This document shows positions 7,472 through 15,267 of a stretch of DNA of 49,110 nucleotides, one piece after another. The notes beneath the pieces are model-generated. The model worked only from the letters and a program-made list of their open reading frames with translations. It was not told where the DNA came from and did no database searches. The first letter of the stretch is position 1, and every line of letters starts with the position of its first letter. The position numbers and the translations under genes are program-made. Source of the DNA: an uncultured Blautia sp. (GTDB lineage: Bacteria > Bacillota > Clostridia > Lachnospirales > Lachnospiraceae); assembly GCA_900547685.1 (NCBI GenBank), contig URHS01000015.1, positions 1-49,110 of the forward strand, in the 5' to 3' direction.

Positions 7472-8578
7472 TTATTTAATTATTTTTTTGTTTTTCTCCC
7501 TTGCTCTGGCATAAGAAGTGGTCTTACGTATAATTAATTTCGGCTCATATTCAATATGATAAATACTTACAGGAGTCGTCTCATGATACAGCTGACTGTC
7601 TGTTTCAATTTTCTTCATAATAATGTCACAGGCATCTCTCCCTTTTAAAGGTACAAAATGTTCAATAGTAGTCAATGCCATAGGCATCATACGTGAAAAA
7701 ATAATATTGTCACATCCGATTACAGATACATCTCCGGGAACTCTATACTTCTCCTCATGCAGAGCGTCTATGATACCAAAGGCAATCATATCATTCAAAC
7801 CCGCTATTGCTGTAACATCAGGTCTTTCTTTTAAAAGTTCTTTTGTCAAGTTATAACCAATGCGATATTCTGAGTCTACACTGGGCAACACTTCGTCCCA
7901 ACGATCGTCTGCTGCTTTTATGCTCACAAACCGGCCGAAGCCTTCCTTTTCAAACTCCTTGACAAACCCTTCCACTCTGCGAAAACGCTGTGCTTGTCTT
8001 TTTGTAAGAGGCGGTGCAATAAATGCTACTTTCTGATGCCCTAAATCCAGTAAATGTCTCGCCATAAGACTGCCTATTTTTGTGTTATCCTGATTGATTG
8101 CATCTACCTTCACCTTATCTCTATTACTGATAATCACCAGAGGAATCTTTTCAGCAATTTCTTCCACCTGCTCCATAAATTGATTGCTGGGATTACAGGT
8201 ATAAATAATACCTGCGGGAGAGACACTATGCATTAATTTTAAATACTGTTCCTCCAATTTCAACTCCCTTTGAGTATTACATACAAAAACTCCGTATCCA
8301 TTTTCTTTTGCGACTGTTTCAATTCCCTGAAGAAGCATCACATAATATGGATTAGTAAGAGTCGGACAAAAGACCACCAAAAGTCTGCTGTCTTTAGTAT
8401 TTTTCCTCTGACGTCTTTTGGGAATAGTATATCCAAGCTGGGCCGCGGCCTCTTCCACCCTTTGTATCGTTTCTTTTGAAAAAGAAACATTATATTTCTT
8501 ATTCAACACCATAGAAACTGTAGCTTGAGAAACTCCTGCTGCTTTTGCAATATCTGTTGATGTAACTTTTTTCTTCAT
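7472..8578 (-). CDS. LacI-family transcriptional regulator
   Basis: 368 residues. A LacI-type helix-turn-helix occupies residues 5-25 (TSTDIAKAAGVSQATVSMVL) with the hinge following, and residues 62-350 form a periplasmic-binding-like effector domain (GLNDMIAFGIIDALHEE; VIGCDNI). Such repressors usually respond to sugars or sugar phosphates. The ATG overlaps the recR stop as ATGA, so translation is coupled to recR, and the transaldolase/transketolase genes lie just downstream. This suggests, without proof, that it controls pentose phosphate genes. No obvious LacI-type operator could be picked out by eye. The end of the protein is lysine-rich. Confidence 0.9.
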   Translation of the reverse strand: MKKKVTSTDIAKAAGVSQATVSMVLNKKYNVSFSKETIQRVEEAAAQLGYTIPKRRQRKNTKDSRLLVVFCPTLTNPYYVMLLQGIETVAKENGYGVFVCNTQRELKLEEQYLKLMHSVSPAGIIYTCNPSNQFMEQVEEIAEKIPLVIISNRDKVKVDAINQDNTKIGSLMARHLLDLGHQKVAFIAPPLTKRQAQRFRRVEGFVKEFEKEGFGRFVSIKAADDRWDEVLPSVDSEYRIGYNLTKELLKERPDVTAIAGLNDMIAFGIIDALHEEKYRVPGDVSVIGCDNIIFSRMMPMALTTIEHFVPLKGRDACDIIMKKIETDSQLYHETTPVSIYHIEYEPKLIIRKTTSYARAREKNKKIIK

Positions 8579-9174
8579 AACTCTACTCTGCCCTCTAAGG
8601 CTCTTAAAAGTGTCACTTCGTCAATATATTCTAAATCTCCGCCTACAGGAACTCCACTGGCAATACGGCTCACTTTAATTCCTGTGGGTTTAATCAATTT
8701 ACTGATATACATTGCCGTAGTTTCCCCTTCCAAACTGGAATTAGTTGCAATAATTACTTCTTCAACATCATTTTCTGATATTCTCTGCATCAATTCCTTT
8801 AATTTAATATCATCCGGTCCTATTCCCAGCATAGGAGAAATCGCTCCATGAAGCACATGATAAACTCCTTCGAATTTACCGGTTTTTTCATAAGCTGCTA
8901 AATCTCTGGTATTCTCCACTACCATAATCACATTGTGATTTCGCTTTGGGTTTTTACAAATCGGACATATTTCCTGGTCTGTAAGGGTATAACAGCATTT
9001 ACAGTATTGTACATTTGCTTTCGCATTTGTAATTGCTCCAGCCAGCTGTTCCACCTGTTCTTTTGGCATATTTAAAATGTGGAACGCCAGGCGTTGTGCA
9101 GATTTTGCACCAATGCCCGGCAATCTTGAAAATTCTTCTATAAGCTTGTTAATATGACTGCTATAATATTCCAT
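8575..9174 (-). CDS. recR: Recombination mediator protein RecR
   Basis: 199 residues, the standard RecR length. An N-terminal helix-hairpin-helix region (LSRLPGIGAKSAQRLAFHIL type) is followed by a four-cysteine zinc site (Cys58, Cys61, Cys70, Cys73) and a Toprim domain (VIMVVENTRDLAAYEKTG onward), ending in the conserved IASGVPVGGDLEY region. RecR works with RecO and RecF to load RecA on gapped single-stranded DNA. The dnaX-yaaK-recR order is conserved across bacteria. It overlaps yaaK by one base upstream and the LacI gene by four bases downstream. Confidence 0.97.
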   Translation of the reverse strand: MEYYSSHINKLIEEFSRLPGIGAKSAQRLAFHILNMPKEQVEQLAGAITNAKANVQYCKCCYTLTDQEICPICKNPKRNHNVIMVVENTRDLAAYEKTGKFEGVYHVLHGAISPMLGIGPDDIKLKELMQRISENDVEEVIIATNSSLEGETTAMYISKLIKPTGIKVSRIASGVPVGGDLEYIDEVTLLRALEGRVEL

Positions 9175-9530
9175 TAGAACGGAAATCCTCCGCCCATACC
9201 GCCAAGTCCACCTGTTAATTTTGACATAACGGCAGCTGACTCTTCTTCCATTTTACGAAGTGCTTCATTTGTTGCAGCTACAATTAAATCTTCCAACATT
9301 TCAATATCGTCCGGATCAACTACTTCTTCCGCTAATTTCACTTTTAAAACTTCCTTTTTACCGGAAACAGTAACTTCTACTGCGCCTCCTCCTGATGCTG
9401 CTGTAAACTCTTTTTCTTCTAATGCTTTCTGGTTTTCTTCCATCTGGCGCTGCATTTTCTGCGCCTGTTTCATTAAATTGTTCATGTTTCCCGGCATCAT
9501 ACCACCTGGAAATCCTCCTCTTTTTGCCAT
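9174..9530 (-). CDS. YbaB/EbfC family nucleoid-associated protein
   Basis: 118 residues with a Met/Gly-rich N-terminus, a helix rich in Gln/Lys (MKQAQKMQRQMEENQKAL) and a central beta sheet (VEVTVSGKKEVLKVKL), as in YbaB/YaaK proteins. These are small dimeric DNA-binding proteins encoded between dnaX and recR in most bacteria. AGGAGG precedes the ATG. It is 12 bases downstream of dnaX and overlaps recR by one base, so all three are co-transcribed. Confidence 0.95.
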   Translation of the reverse strand: MAKRGGFPGGMMPGNMNNLMKQAQKMQRQMEENQKALEEKEFTAASGGGAVEVTVSGKKEVLKVKLAEEVVDPDDIEMLEDLIVAATNEALRKMEEESAAVMSKLTGGLGGMGGGFPF

Positions 9531-9542
9531 AATAAATTCCTC

Positions 9543-11159
9543 CTACTCTTCTTCCATATTTTCTACTGTAATTTCCATATTTATATTTTTATGAATTAAA
9601 TCATCTACGGAAATCTCTGCCAGCCCATTTTTTCCCTGACCGGTTTCACTATTTTTCAATATCATTTTTATTTCTACTTCTTTTCCGATTTTCTTTCGAA
9701 CTGCGTTTTTCAGCATTTCCAAATTTTCGGGATTATCAATACACGTCTGAGCCAAAAAATTCTGAAATTCCACATATAGAATTGGCTCACCTGTATTTCC
9801 ATCATATTTTGGTACAGAGTCTAAAAGCATCTGCTGCAAAAGTCCCTTGGTATCGCGAATAATAGAATTCCAGTTCTTTTTTACATACTGTAAATCCTCC
9901 GGTGCTGCCTTTTCAGGCTTTACGGTTTCTTCCCGGATTTGTTCCTGCATATTTTCCGTCTTTATCTGCCCATAGCTCTCAACCGGCACACTTGATACCA
10001 TCACACCGTTTTGTAACTTTTCTTCCAAAACTCGAACTCGGTCATAAAGGGAATCTAAATTCATCTCCATAACCGGCTGACAAAGCTTAATCAAAGCGAT
10101 TTCTACTAAAACCCTTTTTTGAGAAGCGTATTTTATCTGATTGGAAAGTTCTGAAAAAATACGAATATAGCGCATAAGGGTTTCTACATCCAGCATACTG
10201 CTCTCCTCTTTCATTCTCTCCAGATTTTCTGCCGATGCATCTACCGCCTCCTCCGGATGCTCTGAAGTAGAAATCAAAAGCAAATTGCGCAGATACCAAA
10301 TAAAATCTGTAACAAATTGCCCCAGTTCCCTTCCTTGGATAATAATTTCATCTAAGGTTTTGATTGTACCTGCCGTATTTTGCTGTAAAATTTGACGAAG
10401 CATACGGCTGAAAACCTGAGTATCCACTGCCCCTAAATTCTCTAAAACCTTCTCATAAGTGAGCTTTTCGCCTAAATAAAAAGCAATACACTGGTCTAAA
10501 AGTGAAAGGGCATCTCGCATGGAGCCGTCTGCTGCCTTAGCAATATAGCGAATTGCCTTTTCTTCAACATCGTTCCCTTCTTTATCCATCAGCTCCTGTA
10601 AACGTGCTGCAATGGTTTCTGCTGTAATTCGCCTGAAATCATACCGTTGACAGCGAGATAAAATGGTAATTGGAATTTTATGAGCCTCCGTAGTTGCCAA
10701 GATAAAAATAACATAGGACGGCGGTTCTTCCAAGGTTTTTAAAAGCGCATTAAAAGCTCCTGTTGAGAGCATGTGTACCTCGTCAATAATATAAACCTTA
10801 TATTTACCTGTTGTTGGACGGTATGCTACCTCTTCACGAATTTCACGAATGTTATCCACACCATTATTGGAGGCAGCATCAATTTCGATGACATTCATAG
10901 AAGTGCCTTCATTAATTGCCCTGCAGGTTTTACAGGTGTTACAGGGGCTCCCGTCAATCGGATGCTCACAGTTTACTGCCCTTGCTAAAATTTTCGCAAT
11001 GGTAGTCTTACCTGTTCCTCTCGTACCACAGAAAAGATATGCATGCCCGATTCTATCAGCTTTTATCTGATTTTTCAATGTAGTTACAATATGTTCCTGC
11101 CCCTTTACATCTTCAAACTCCTGAGGACGGAACTTACGATAAAGAGCTGTATAGCCCAT
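9543..11159 (-). CDS. dnaX: DNA polymerase III subunit gamma/tau
   Basis: 538 residues. The AAA+ clamp-loader domain includes Walker A GTRGTGKT (45-52), the four-cysteine zinc module (Cys64, 73, 76, 79), Walker B IIDEVHML, and the sensor region LATTEAHKIPITILSRCQ. Domain III follows to about residue 370, with a tau-type C-terminal region after it. The protein forms the clamp loader core and links replicase components. I see no slippery sequence that would give a short gamma form. The gene has AAGGAG before its ATG and a recognisable promoter (11216-11244); downstream are yaaK, recR and a LacI regulator. Confidence 0.97.
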   Translation of the reverse strand: MGYTALYRKFRPQEFEDVKGQEHIVTTLKNQIKADRIGHAYLFCGTRGTGKTTIAKILARAVNCEHPIDGSPCNTCKTCRAINEGTSMNVIEIDAASNNGVDNIREIREEVAYRPTTGKYKVYIIDEVHMLSTGAFNALLKTLEEPPSYVIFILATTEAHKIPITILSRCQRYDFRRITAETIAARLQELMDKEGNDVEEKAIRYIAKAADGSMRDALSLLDQCIAFYLGEKLTYEKVLENLGAVDTQVFSRMLRQILQQNTAGTIKTLDEIIIQGRELGQFVTDFIWYLRNLLLISTSEHPEEAVDASAENLERMKEESSMLDVETLMRYIRIFSELSNQIKYASQKRVLVEIALIKLCQPVMEMNLDSLYDRVRVLEEKLQNGVMVSSVPVESYGQIKTENMQEQIREETVKPEKAAPEDLQYVKKNWNSIIRDTKGLLQQMLLDSVPKYDGNTGEPILYVEFQNFLAQTCIDNPENLEMLKNAVRKKIGKEVEIKMILKNSETGQGKNGLAEISVDDLIHKNINMEITVENMEEE

Positions 11160-11185
11160 GTGAATTCTCCTTTTCTTTTAAATAT

Positions 11186-11213
11186 GCCTTCTGCAAAATA
11201 AAGAAGGCTTTTT
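11186..11213 (+). other. Hairpin in the dnaX 5' leader, terminator-shaped on the plus strand
   Basis: Arms GCCTTCT and AGAAGGC enclose nine bases. On the plus strand the hairpin is followed by five T's, so it has terminator form against antisense transcription; on the minus strand it lies in the dnaX leader with no T-run. Its role is not clear from the sequence. Confidence 0.45.
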
Positions 11214-11215
11214 CT

Positions 11216-11244
11216 ATTATATAATATTTTATATTGCCTCACAA
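11216..11244 (-). promoter_or_regulatory. Promoter of dnaX
   Basis: Minus-strand -35 TTGTGA (11239-11244), 17-bp spacer, perfect -10 TATAAT (11216-11221). The -35 lies only seven bases from the -35 of the divergent SRP RNA promoter. Confidence 0.75.
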
Positions 11245-11251
11245 CTTATAT

Positions 11252-11280
11252 TTGACATTTTCTCGAAAAGCCGTTATACT
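11252..11280 (+). promoter_or_regulatory. Promoter of the SRP RNA gene
   Basis: Perfect -35 TTGACA (11252-11257), 17-bp spacer, -10 TATACT (11275-11280). The expected start seven or so bases downstream coincides with the first base of the SRP RNA helix. Confidence 0.85.
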
Positions 11281-11286
11281 GTTAAC

Positions 11287-11551
11287 ATCGTGCAGCCGGG
11301 GAGATAGCGGTGCCCTGTACCTGCAATCCGCTAAAGCAGGGGTGATGCCAATCTGAGGAGCTTCTTTTTGTGAAGCTGCCCTTTATAAGTGGCGTTGACG
11401 TTTGGGTCTTACGCAACAGAAATCTGTGAACCGTGTCAGGACAGGAATGTAGCAGCACTAAGCAGAACCTTCTGTGTGCCGTAAGGGTGCCTGGGCCGAG
11501 TTAACTGTAGAGGTAACGTTCATGAAAAAGTTTCGATGGGCGGCGCACGAT
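11287..11551 (+). ncRNA. ffs: Signal recognition particle RNA, large Firmicutes type
   Basis: About 265 nucleotides. The 5' and 3' ends pair through CGTGC (11289-11293) and GCACG (11545-11549). The 5' Alu-like domain shows GGGGAGATAGCGGTGCCCTG followed by CTGCAATCCGCT, very close to the Bacillus scRNA. The SRP54-binding hairpin is seen as CCGTGTCAGGACAGGAATG with AGCAGCACTAAG near 11430-11462, and a TTTGGGTCTTACGCAA block precedes it. The RNA scaffolds Ffh for co-translational membrane targeting. Ends are estimated from helix pairing and the promoter. Confidence 0.93.
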
Positions 11552-11588
11552 AAAAAATAAACAGTCTTTTATCTATTCTTTATATATC

Positions 11589-11611
11589 TGCCGAATATCC
11601 GGCACCCTTTT
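11589..11611 (+). terminator. Weak terminator candidate after the SRP RNA
   Basis: A short hairpin TGCCG/CGGCA with a six-base loop is followed by CCCTTTT. The stem is only five pairs, so read-through into the DedA gene is plausible. Confidence 0.35.
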
Positions 11612-11647
11612 CGCATAAACATAGAAAAAAACATTGGTGACTTTCTC

Positions 11648-12271
11648 ATGAATGATTTGTTAGTAGAAATCCTGAACACTTACGGCTATTTAGGCATTGC
11701 TTTTCTCATTATGATTGAAAATATTTTTCCACCTATCCCTTCCGAAGTTATTCTTACTTTCAGCGGTTTCATGACTACTTTTACCCAAATGAACATACCC
11801 GGAGTAGTTGTTTCTGCTACAGTTGGGAGTCTGGCAGGCGCTATCCTTCTTTATGAGCTGGGAAGTATCCTTTCCATGGAAAAAATAGAATCTCTTGTAA
11901 ACGGACCTGTTGGAAAAACCCTCCATCTGAACATCCAGGATATTCAAAAAGCCATAAGCTGGTTTGACAGTAAAGGGAACTATACCGTATTTCTATGCCG
12001 TTTCATCCCAATTGTACGAAGCCTTATCTCTATTCCTGCAGGCATCGCACAAATGAGCTTAGGTCCTTTTTTTCTCATGACAACCTTAGGCAGTCTGATT
12101 TGGAATTTTATCCTTATTTTTCTGGGTGCCGCCGCCGGTTCTTCCTGGCAAAAAGCAGTACAATATTTTCAAAATTATTCTCAGGCTGCCAAAATCGTCC
12201 TTACTTTATTTTCTCTTGTAGGATTTTTCCTTTTCCTTCGTCGCCAGTTTAACAAAAATTCTTCCATTTGA
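11648..12271 (+). CDS. DedA family membrane protein
   Basis: 207 residues with the DedA/SNARE-associated fold: ENIFPPIPSEVILTFSGF near residues 24-41, a Gly-rich re-entrant segment, and the paired motif FLCRFIPIVRSLISIPAGIAQM (about 114-135), followed by two more membrane helices. DedA proteins are polyprenyl-phosphate or phospholipid transporters in the cytoplasmic membrane. The ATG follows the SRP RNA by about 96 bases. The 3' end overlaps the convergent homocysteine methyltransferase gene by 23 bases. Confidence 0.92.
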   Translation: MNDLLVEILNTYGYLGIAFLIMIENIFPPIPSEVILTFSGFMTTFTQMNIPGVVVSATVGSLAGAILLYELGSILSMEKIESLVNGPVGKTLHLNIQDIQKAISWFDSKGNYTVFLCRFIPIVRSLISIPAGIAQMSLGPFFLMTTLGSLIWNFILIFLGAAAGSSWQKAVQYFQNYSQAAKIVLTLFSLVGFFLFLRRQFNKNSSI

Positions 12272-13112
12272 TAAGCTGTTCAATATATTCAGGAGTTGTT
12301 CCACAGCAACCGCCTACAAGATTTGCTCCAGCATCGATAAGACGTTTGATATGGCTGGAAAACTCCTCTGCTCCCATAGAATACACGGGGTTACCTGTAG
12401 CATCAATCACCGGATTCCCTGCATTTGGTTTCACGACCAAAGGAATGCTTATTCTTTTTCTTATATTTTCTACCACACTAAGGAGCTGGTCCGGACCTGT
12501 GGAACAGTTAATCCCCACAGCATCGGCTCCCATTTCTTCCAAGAGCTCTACCGAATCATAAATATTTCCTCCAAAAAACAAGCTTCCATCTGACTCTACT
12601 GTTAAAGTACACATAACCGGTAAATCACACAATTCTCTGGCAGCATCCAAAACTGCCATAGGTTCTGTCACTCCCAACATCGTTTCTGCCACAAGTAAAT
12701 CAACTCCAGCCTCTAACTGTGCTGCAATTTGTTCTTTATAGGCATCCAGTAAAACTTCATATTCTGCATCCTGTTTGCCGGTAGTGGTTAAATCTCCTGC
12801 TACCATGCAGTCTGCTCCTACTGCACTGCGGGAAATCTCAACAAGCTGTTTATTTAAGTTATATACTTGATCTTCCAGACCATGATTGGCAAGACTGATT
12901 TTATTCGCTGAAAAAGTAGGCGCATAAACAATCTGGCTTCCTGCCTGCCAATACGCTTTCTGAAGTTTTGTAAGCGGCTCCGGATTTTCACAAATCCACT
13001 TTTCTGTGCAAATTCCTCTCGGCATACCTGCCTTCATTAAATTTGAACCTGTTGCCCCGTCTAAAATAACAATTTCTTTACTGGTCAATTCTCTGAATTC
13101 TTCTCTTGTCAT
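12249..13112 (-). CDS. Homocysteine S-methyltransferase family protein
   Basis: 287 residues forming the zinc-dependent TIM barrel of the Hcy-binding family: ILDGATGSNL at residues 16-25, GINCSTGP near 200, and the C-terminal GGCCGTTPEYI containing the paired zinc cysteines. The size matches a stand-alone homocysteine methyltransferase module (MmuM or the N-terminal part of MetH) without corrinoid or folate domains. It would methylate homocysteine from S-methylmethionine or another donor; the donor cannot be told from sequence. Its start overlaps the tadA stop by four bases, so the two are co-translated. Confidence 0.88.
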   Translation of the reverse strand: MTREEFRELTSKEIVILDGATGSNLMKAGMPRGICTEKWICENPEPLTKLQKAYWQAGSQIVYAPTFSANKISLANHGLEDQVYNLNKQLVEISRSAVGADCMVAGDLTTTGKQDAEYEVLLDAYKEQIAAQLEAGVDLLVAETMLGVTEPMAVLDAARELCDLPVMCTLTVESDGSLFFGGNIYDSVELLEEMGADAVGINCSTGPDQLLSVVENIRKRISIPLVVKPNAGNPVIDATGNPVYSMGAEEFSSHIKRLIDAGANLVGGCCGTTPEYIEQLIKWKNFC

Positions 13113-13603
13113 GATAATGCCTCTCTTTCCTGCTGTTTTTTCTTTGCTTTTTCTTCCCGAAGTTCTCTAAAAAATCCACTGAGCATACTACTGCACTCAT
13201 CCTCAAGAATGCCTCTTGTAACTTCTGCTTTATGATTAAACCCATCCATCTCCAAAAGATTCAAAACAGAACCTGCGCAACCTGCTTTTGGATTCATGCT
13301 GCCAATAACCACTCTATCGACTCTTGCCTGTATAATAGCTCCGGCACACATCTGACAAGGCTCTAATGTCACATATAATGTACATCCTTCCAGTCTCCAA
13401 TCCCCCAATTTTTTACTGGCTTTTCTAATTGCATTTATTTCTGCATGTGATACTGTATTTTTATCTGTATTGCGGCGGTTATAACCTCTTGCAATAATCT
13501 TCCCCTCATATACAATTACGCAACCTATGGGGACTTCCCGCAAGGCATAAGCTTTCATTGCCTGTTTTTTGGCTTCCCGCATAAATTTTTCGTCTTCTGT
13601 CAT
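13109..13603 (-). CDS. tadA: tRNA adenosine(34) deaminase TadA
   Basis: 164 residues with the CDA-fold zinc motifs HAE (53-55) and PCQMC (82-86), plus the TadA-specific RVVIGSMNPKAGCAGS stretch. It converts adenosine to inosine at position 34 of tRNA-Arg(ACG). The C-terminal tail is highly charged (Glu/Lys/Arg). It lies between a tRNA-Ser gene upstream and the homocysteine methyltransferase gene it overlaps. A terminator separates it from the tRNA, so it likely has its own weak promoter or depends on read-through. Confidence 0.95.
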   Translation of the reverse strand: MTEDEKFMREAKKQAMKAYALREVPIGCVIVYEGKIIARGYNRRNTDKNTVSHAEINAIRKASKKLGDWRLEGCTLYVTLEPCQMCAGAIIQARVDRVVIGSMNPKAGCAGSVLNLLEMDGFNHKAEVTRGILEDECSSMLSGFFRELREEKAKKKQQEREALS

Positions 13604-13630
13604 TTCCGTCTCCTTCTGTTTACGTTCTAT

Positions 13631-13681
13631 AAAAATAAAAGGACTATCGCATTAAGCAATATGAACTTAATCCGACAGCCC
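13631..13681 (-). terminator. Terminator of the tRNA-Ser gene
   Basis: A long hairpin (13641-13656 with 13665-13681, one mismatch and two G-U pairs) is followed on the minus strand by TTTTATTTTT. It separates tRNA-Ser from tadA. Confidence 0.8.
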
Positions 13682-13691
13682 CTCCCAAAAC

Positions 13692-13776
13692 GGAGATAGT
13701 GGGATTCGAACCCACGTGCCCTTTCGGACAACCGCATTTCGAGTGCGGCTCGTTACAGCCACTTCGATATATCTCC
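13692..13776 (-). tRNA. tRNA-Ser (anticodon CGA)
   Basis: 85 nucleotides with a seven-pair acceptor stem (GGAGATA/TATCTCC), a class II long variable arm, and anticodon stem CCGCA/TGCGG holding loop CTCGAAA, giving anticodon CGA for codon UCG. The T-loop GTTCGAATC is present. No CCA is encoded at the 3' end. Confidence 0.96.
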
Positions 13777-13786
13777 AATGACTTAT

Positions 13787-13816
13787 ATTATATAACTTTC
13801 CCTTCTTTACGGTCAA
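13787..13816 (-). promoter_or_regulatory. Promoter of tRNA-Ser
   Basis: Minus-strand -35 TTGACC (13811-13816), 18-bp spacer, -10 TATAAT (13787-13792), eleven bases from the mature tRNA 5' end. Confidence 0.75.
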
Positions 13817-13867
13817 GTAATTTTACATTCAAAAATTTCTGCGACACAGAAATCTCCGCCTGCGGCG

Positions 13868-13900
13868 GGTTGCTTCAGCAACATAATACCTGTCCGCCGC
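13868..13900. repeat. 33-bp interspersed repeat, copy 1
   Basis: The block starting GGTTGCTTCAGCAAC and ending CCGCCGC matches 48655-48687 at 30 of 33 positions. It contains the small palindrome GTTGCTTCAGCAAC and is flanked by further GC-rich inverted pieces (CCGCC..GGCGG at 13858-13868; ACACAG/CTGTGT). It sits in the gap between tRNA-Ser and the stop of the DUF6128 gene. Confidence 0.7.
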
Positions 13901-13924
13901 TGTGTGACTTTTGCAAAGCATTTT

Positions 13925-14761
13925 TTATTTTGTATCAACCACACGATACCAATACCCACGAAGTTTCCCGTCTGACTGCCTTTCTCCTGTTTCTTTAAAA
14001 TACGGAAAGCCCAACATCCCTGCCATTAAGGCCTCCTGCCTTTCATAAATACCCGGCACACCCAGAATATATTTGTTATCTTCTTGCCTCATCCCCAGCA
14101 ATAAATGTCCATATTGTGTAAATCCATGACGTAAAAACTGATTATTCAAAAGACCTCTGTCCTGATTTGACAAAAGTTGATAATCCATAGGTGTAATTCT
14201 TTTACATTCCAGTACACTGCCATCAGAAAATGGCATAAACTCCTCTGTCTCTGTTATTTCCGCTTCTGTATCTAAATTTTCTTCCATTGTTACAGGGAAT
14301 GTCACCGTTTCTTCTTCAGCTGTTTCTTCTTCGGTCGTTTCTTGGATTGGTACATCTGTATCTTCTTCTCCGGGAAAATGAATAGAATCCAGTTGAATTG
14401 GCTGATCATCCCAACCACTTCCATAAGCTTCACCTGACCGGCATAAAATCACCAACCCCTTAATATCACCGAACCCATAAGGACTGCCTCCTATATTGAT
14501 CTGCGGTATTTCCAATGTAAACTGTATATTGCCGCCCGCTAAATCACATTCTCCCAGCAAGATTGCAGCACATTCTTGGTTTTCCCTTACATAGCCATAA
14601 ATTCGGGCAGGTGCATATTCCTGACTGCAAAGTCCTGTAAGCCTGTAATCCATTCTGCAAATCCCCTCTTTTACTTCAACGCGAATAAATCCCTTCCCAT
14701 TTCCTTTTTTTCCGTATGTATATTCATACACGTATGCAATAAATCTTCGATATCCTGACAT
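13925..14761 (-). CDS. DUF6128-like protein of unknown function
   Basis: 278 residues. The N-terminal 125 residues begin MSGYRRFIAYVYEY and form a predicted all-beta domain seen in DUF6128 proteins of Lachnospiraceae. A Glu/Thr-rich acidic linker follows (about residues 160-195). The C-terminal 95 residues contain MDYQLL and a GFTQYGHLLLG core resembling a second small conserved domain. No signal peptide or catalytic motif is visible. I use the ATG at 14761, which has an AGAGGG site; an in-frame ATG 16 codons upstream lacks one. The gene is monocistronic between two tRNA genes. The family name is from memory of the pattern. Confidence 0.65.
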   Translation of the reverse strand: MSGYRRFIAYVYEYTYGKKGNGKGFIRVEVKEGICRMDYRLTGLCSQEYAPARIYGYVRENQECAAILLGECDLAGGNIQFTLEIPQINIGGSPYGFGDIKGLVILCRSGEAYGSGWDDQPIQLDSIHFPGEEDTDVPIQETTEEETAEEETVTFPVTMEENLDTEAEITETEEFMPFSDGSVLECKRITPMDYQLLSNQDRGLLNNQFLRHGFTQYGHLLLGMRQEDNKYILGVPGIYERQEALMAGMLGFPYFKETGERQSDGKLRGYWYRVVDTK

Positions 14762-14838
14762 TATATCTTTTCCCTCTTCTTTTTCTATCCTTAAAATATA
14801 TGTATGCAAATTTTATTTAGAACTTAGAAATATTCCCA

Positions 14839-14867
14839 TTGACATATACGCACATTACGTGTATAAT
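14839..14867 (+). promoter_or_regulatory. Promoter of tRNA-Pro
   Basis: Perfect consensus: TTGACA (14839-14844), 17-bp spacer, TATAAT (14862-14867), 26 bases before the tRNA. Confidence 0.9.
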
Positions 14868-14893
14868 ATTTTTCGTTGATAACAACAAAATAA

Positions 14894-14967
14894 CGAAGCG
14901 TGGCTCAGTTTGGTAGAGCGCTGCGTTCGGGACGCAGAGGTCGCGTGTTCGAATCACGTCGCTTCGA
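14894..14967 (+). tRNA. tRNA-Pro (anticodon CGG)
   Basis: 74 nucleotides including the discriminator A. The acceptor stem is CGAAGCG/CGCTTCG, the D-arm is TGGCTCAGTTTGGTAGAG, the anticodon stem CTGCG/CGCAG holds TTCGGGA with anticodon CGG (codon CCG), and the T-loop is GTTCGAATC. CCA is not encoded. Confidence 0.96.
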
Positions 14968-14982
14968 CTAATATTGAAAAGT

Positions 14983-15026
14983 GCTGAAATTCTTTTTTAT
15001 GAGAATTTCAGCGTTTTTCTTTTTTC
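14983..15026 (+). terminator. Terminator of tRNA-Pro
   Basis: Ten-pair stem GCTGAAATTC/GAATTTCAGC with a ten-base loop, followed by GTTTTTCTTTTTT. The remaining 15027-15267 is A/T-rich, with a TATAAT-like box near 15210-15225 but no convincing -35, and no other recognisable feature. Confidence 0.92.
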
Positions 15027-15267
15027 CGAAATAAACTGTATTCTCCTTTCTATTATTTTTTCTTTTCTTTTTGCACAAATACCTTTCCCCTTTTTCATGG
15101 AATTTGTTCAGCAACTAATATTATACATTTGCCTATATACTTATTAAATGTTATAATTTGATGTAATTTCATAATTATTCAAGTTTTGTCTGGATTTCAT
15201 TTGCAATGCGCTATATAATAAAAGAGTTATAAATATTTGCATTATAGCACATAGGAGAAAATAGCGT

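Noticed and set aside
15027..15267. Promoter for the 127-residue protein gene
   Set aside because: A TATAAT-like box is visible, but no -35 at a proper distance, so I did not annotate it.
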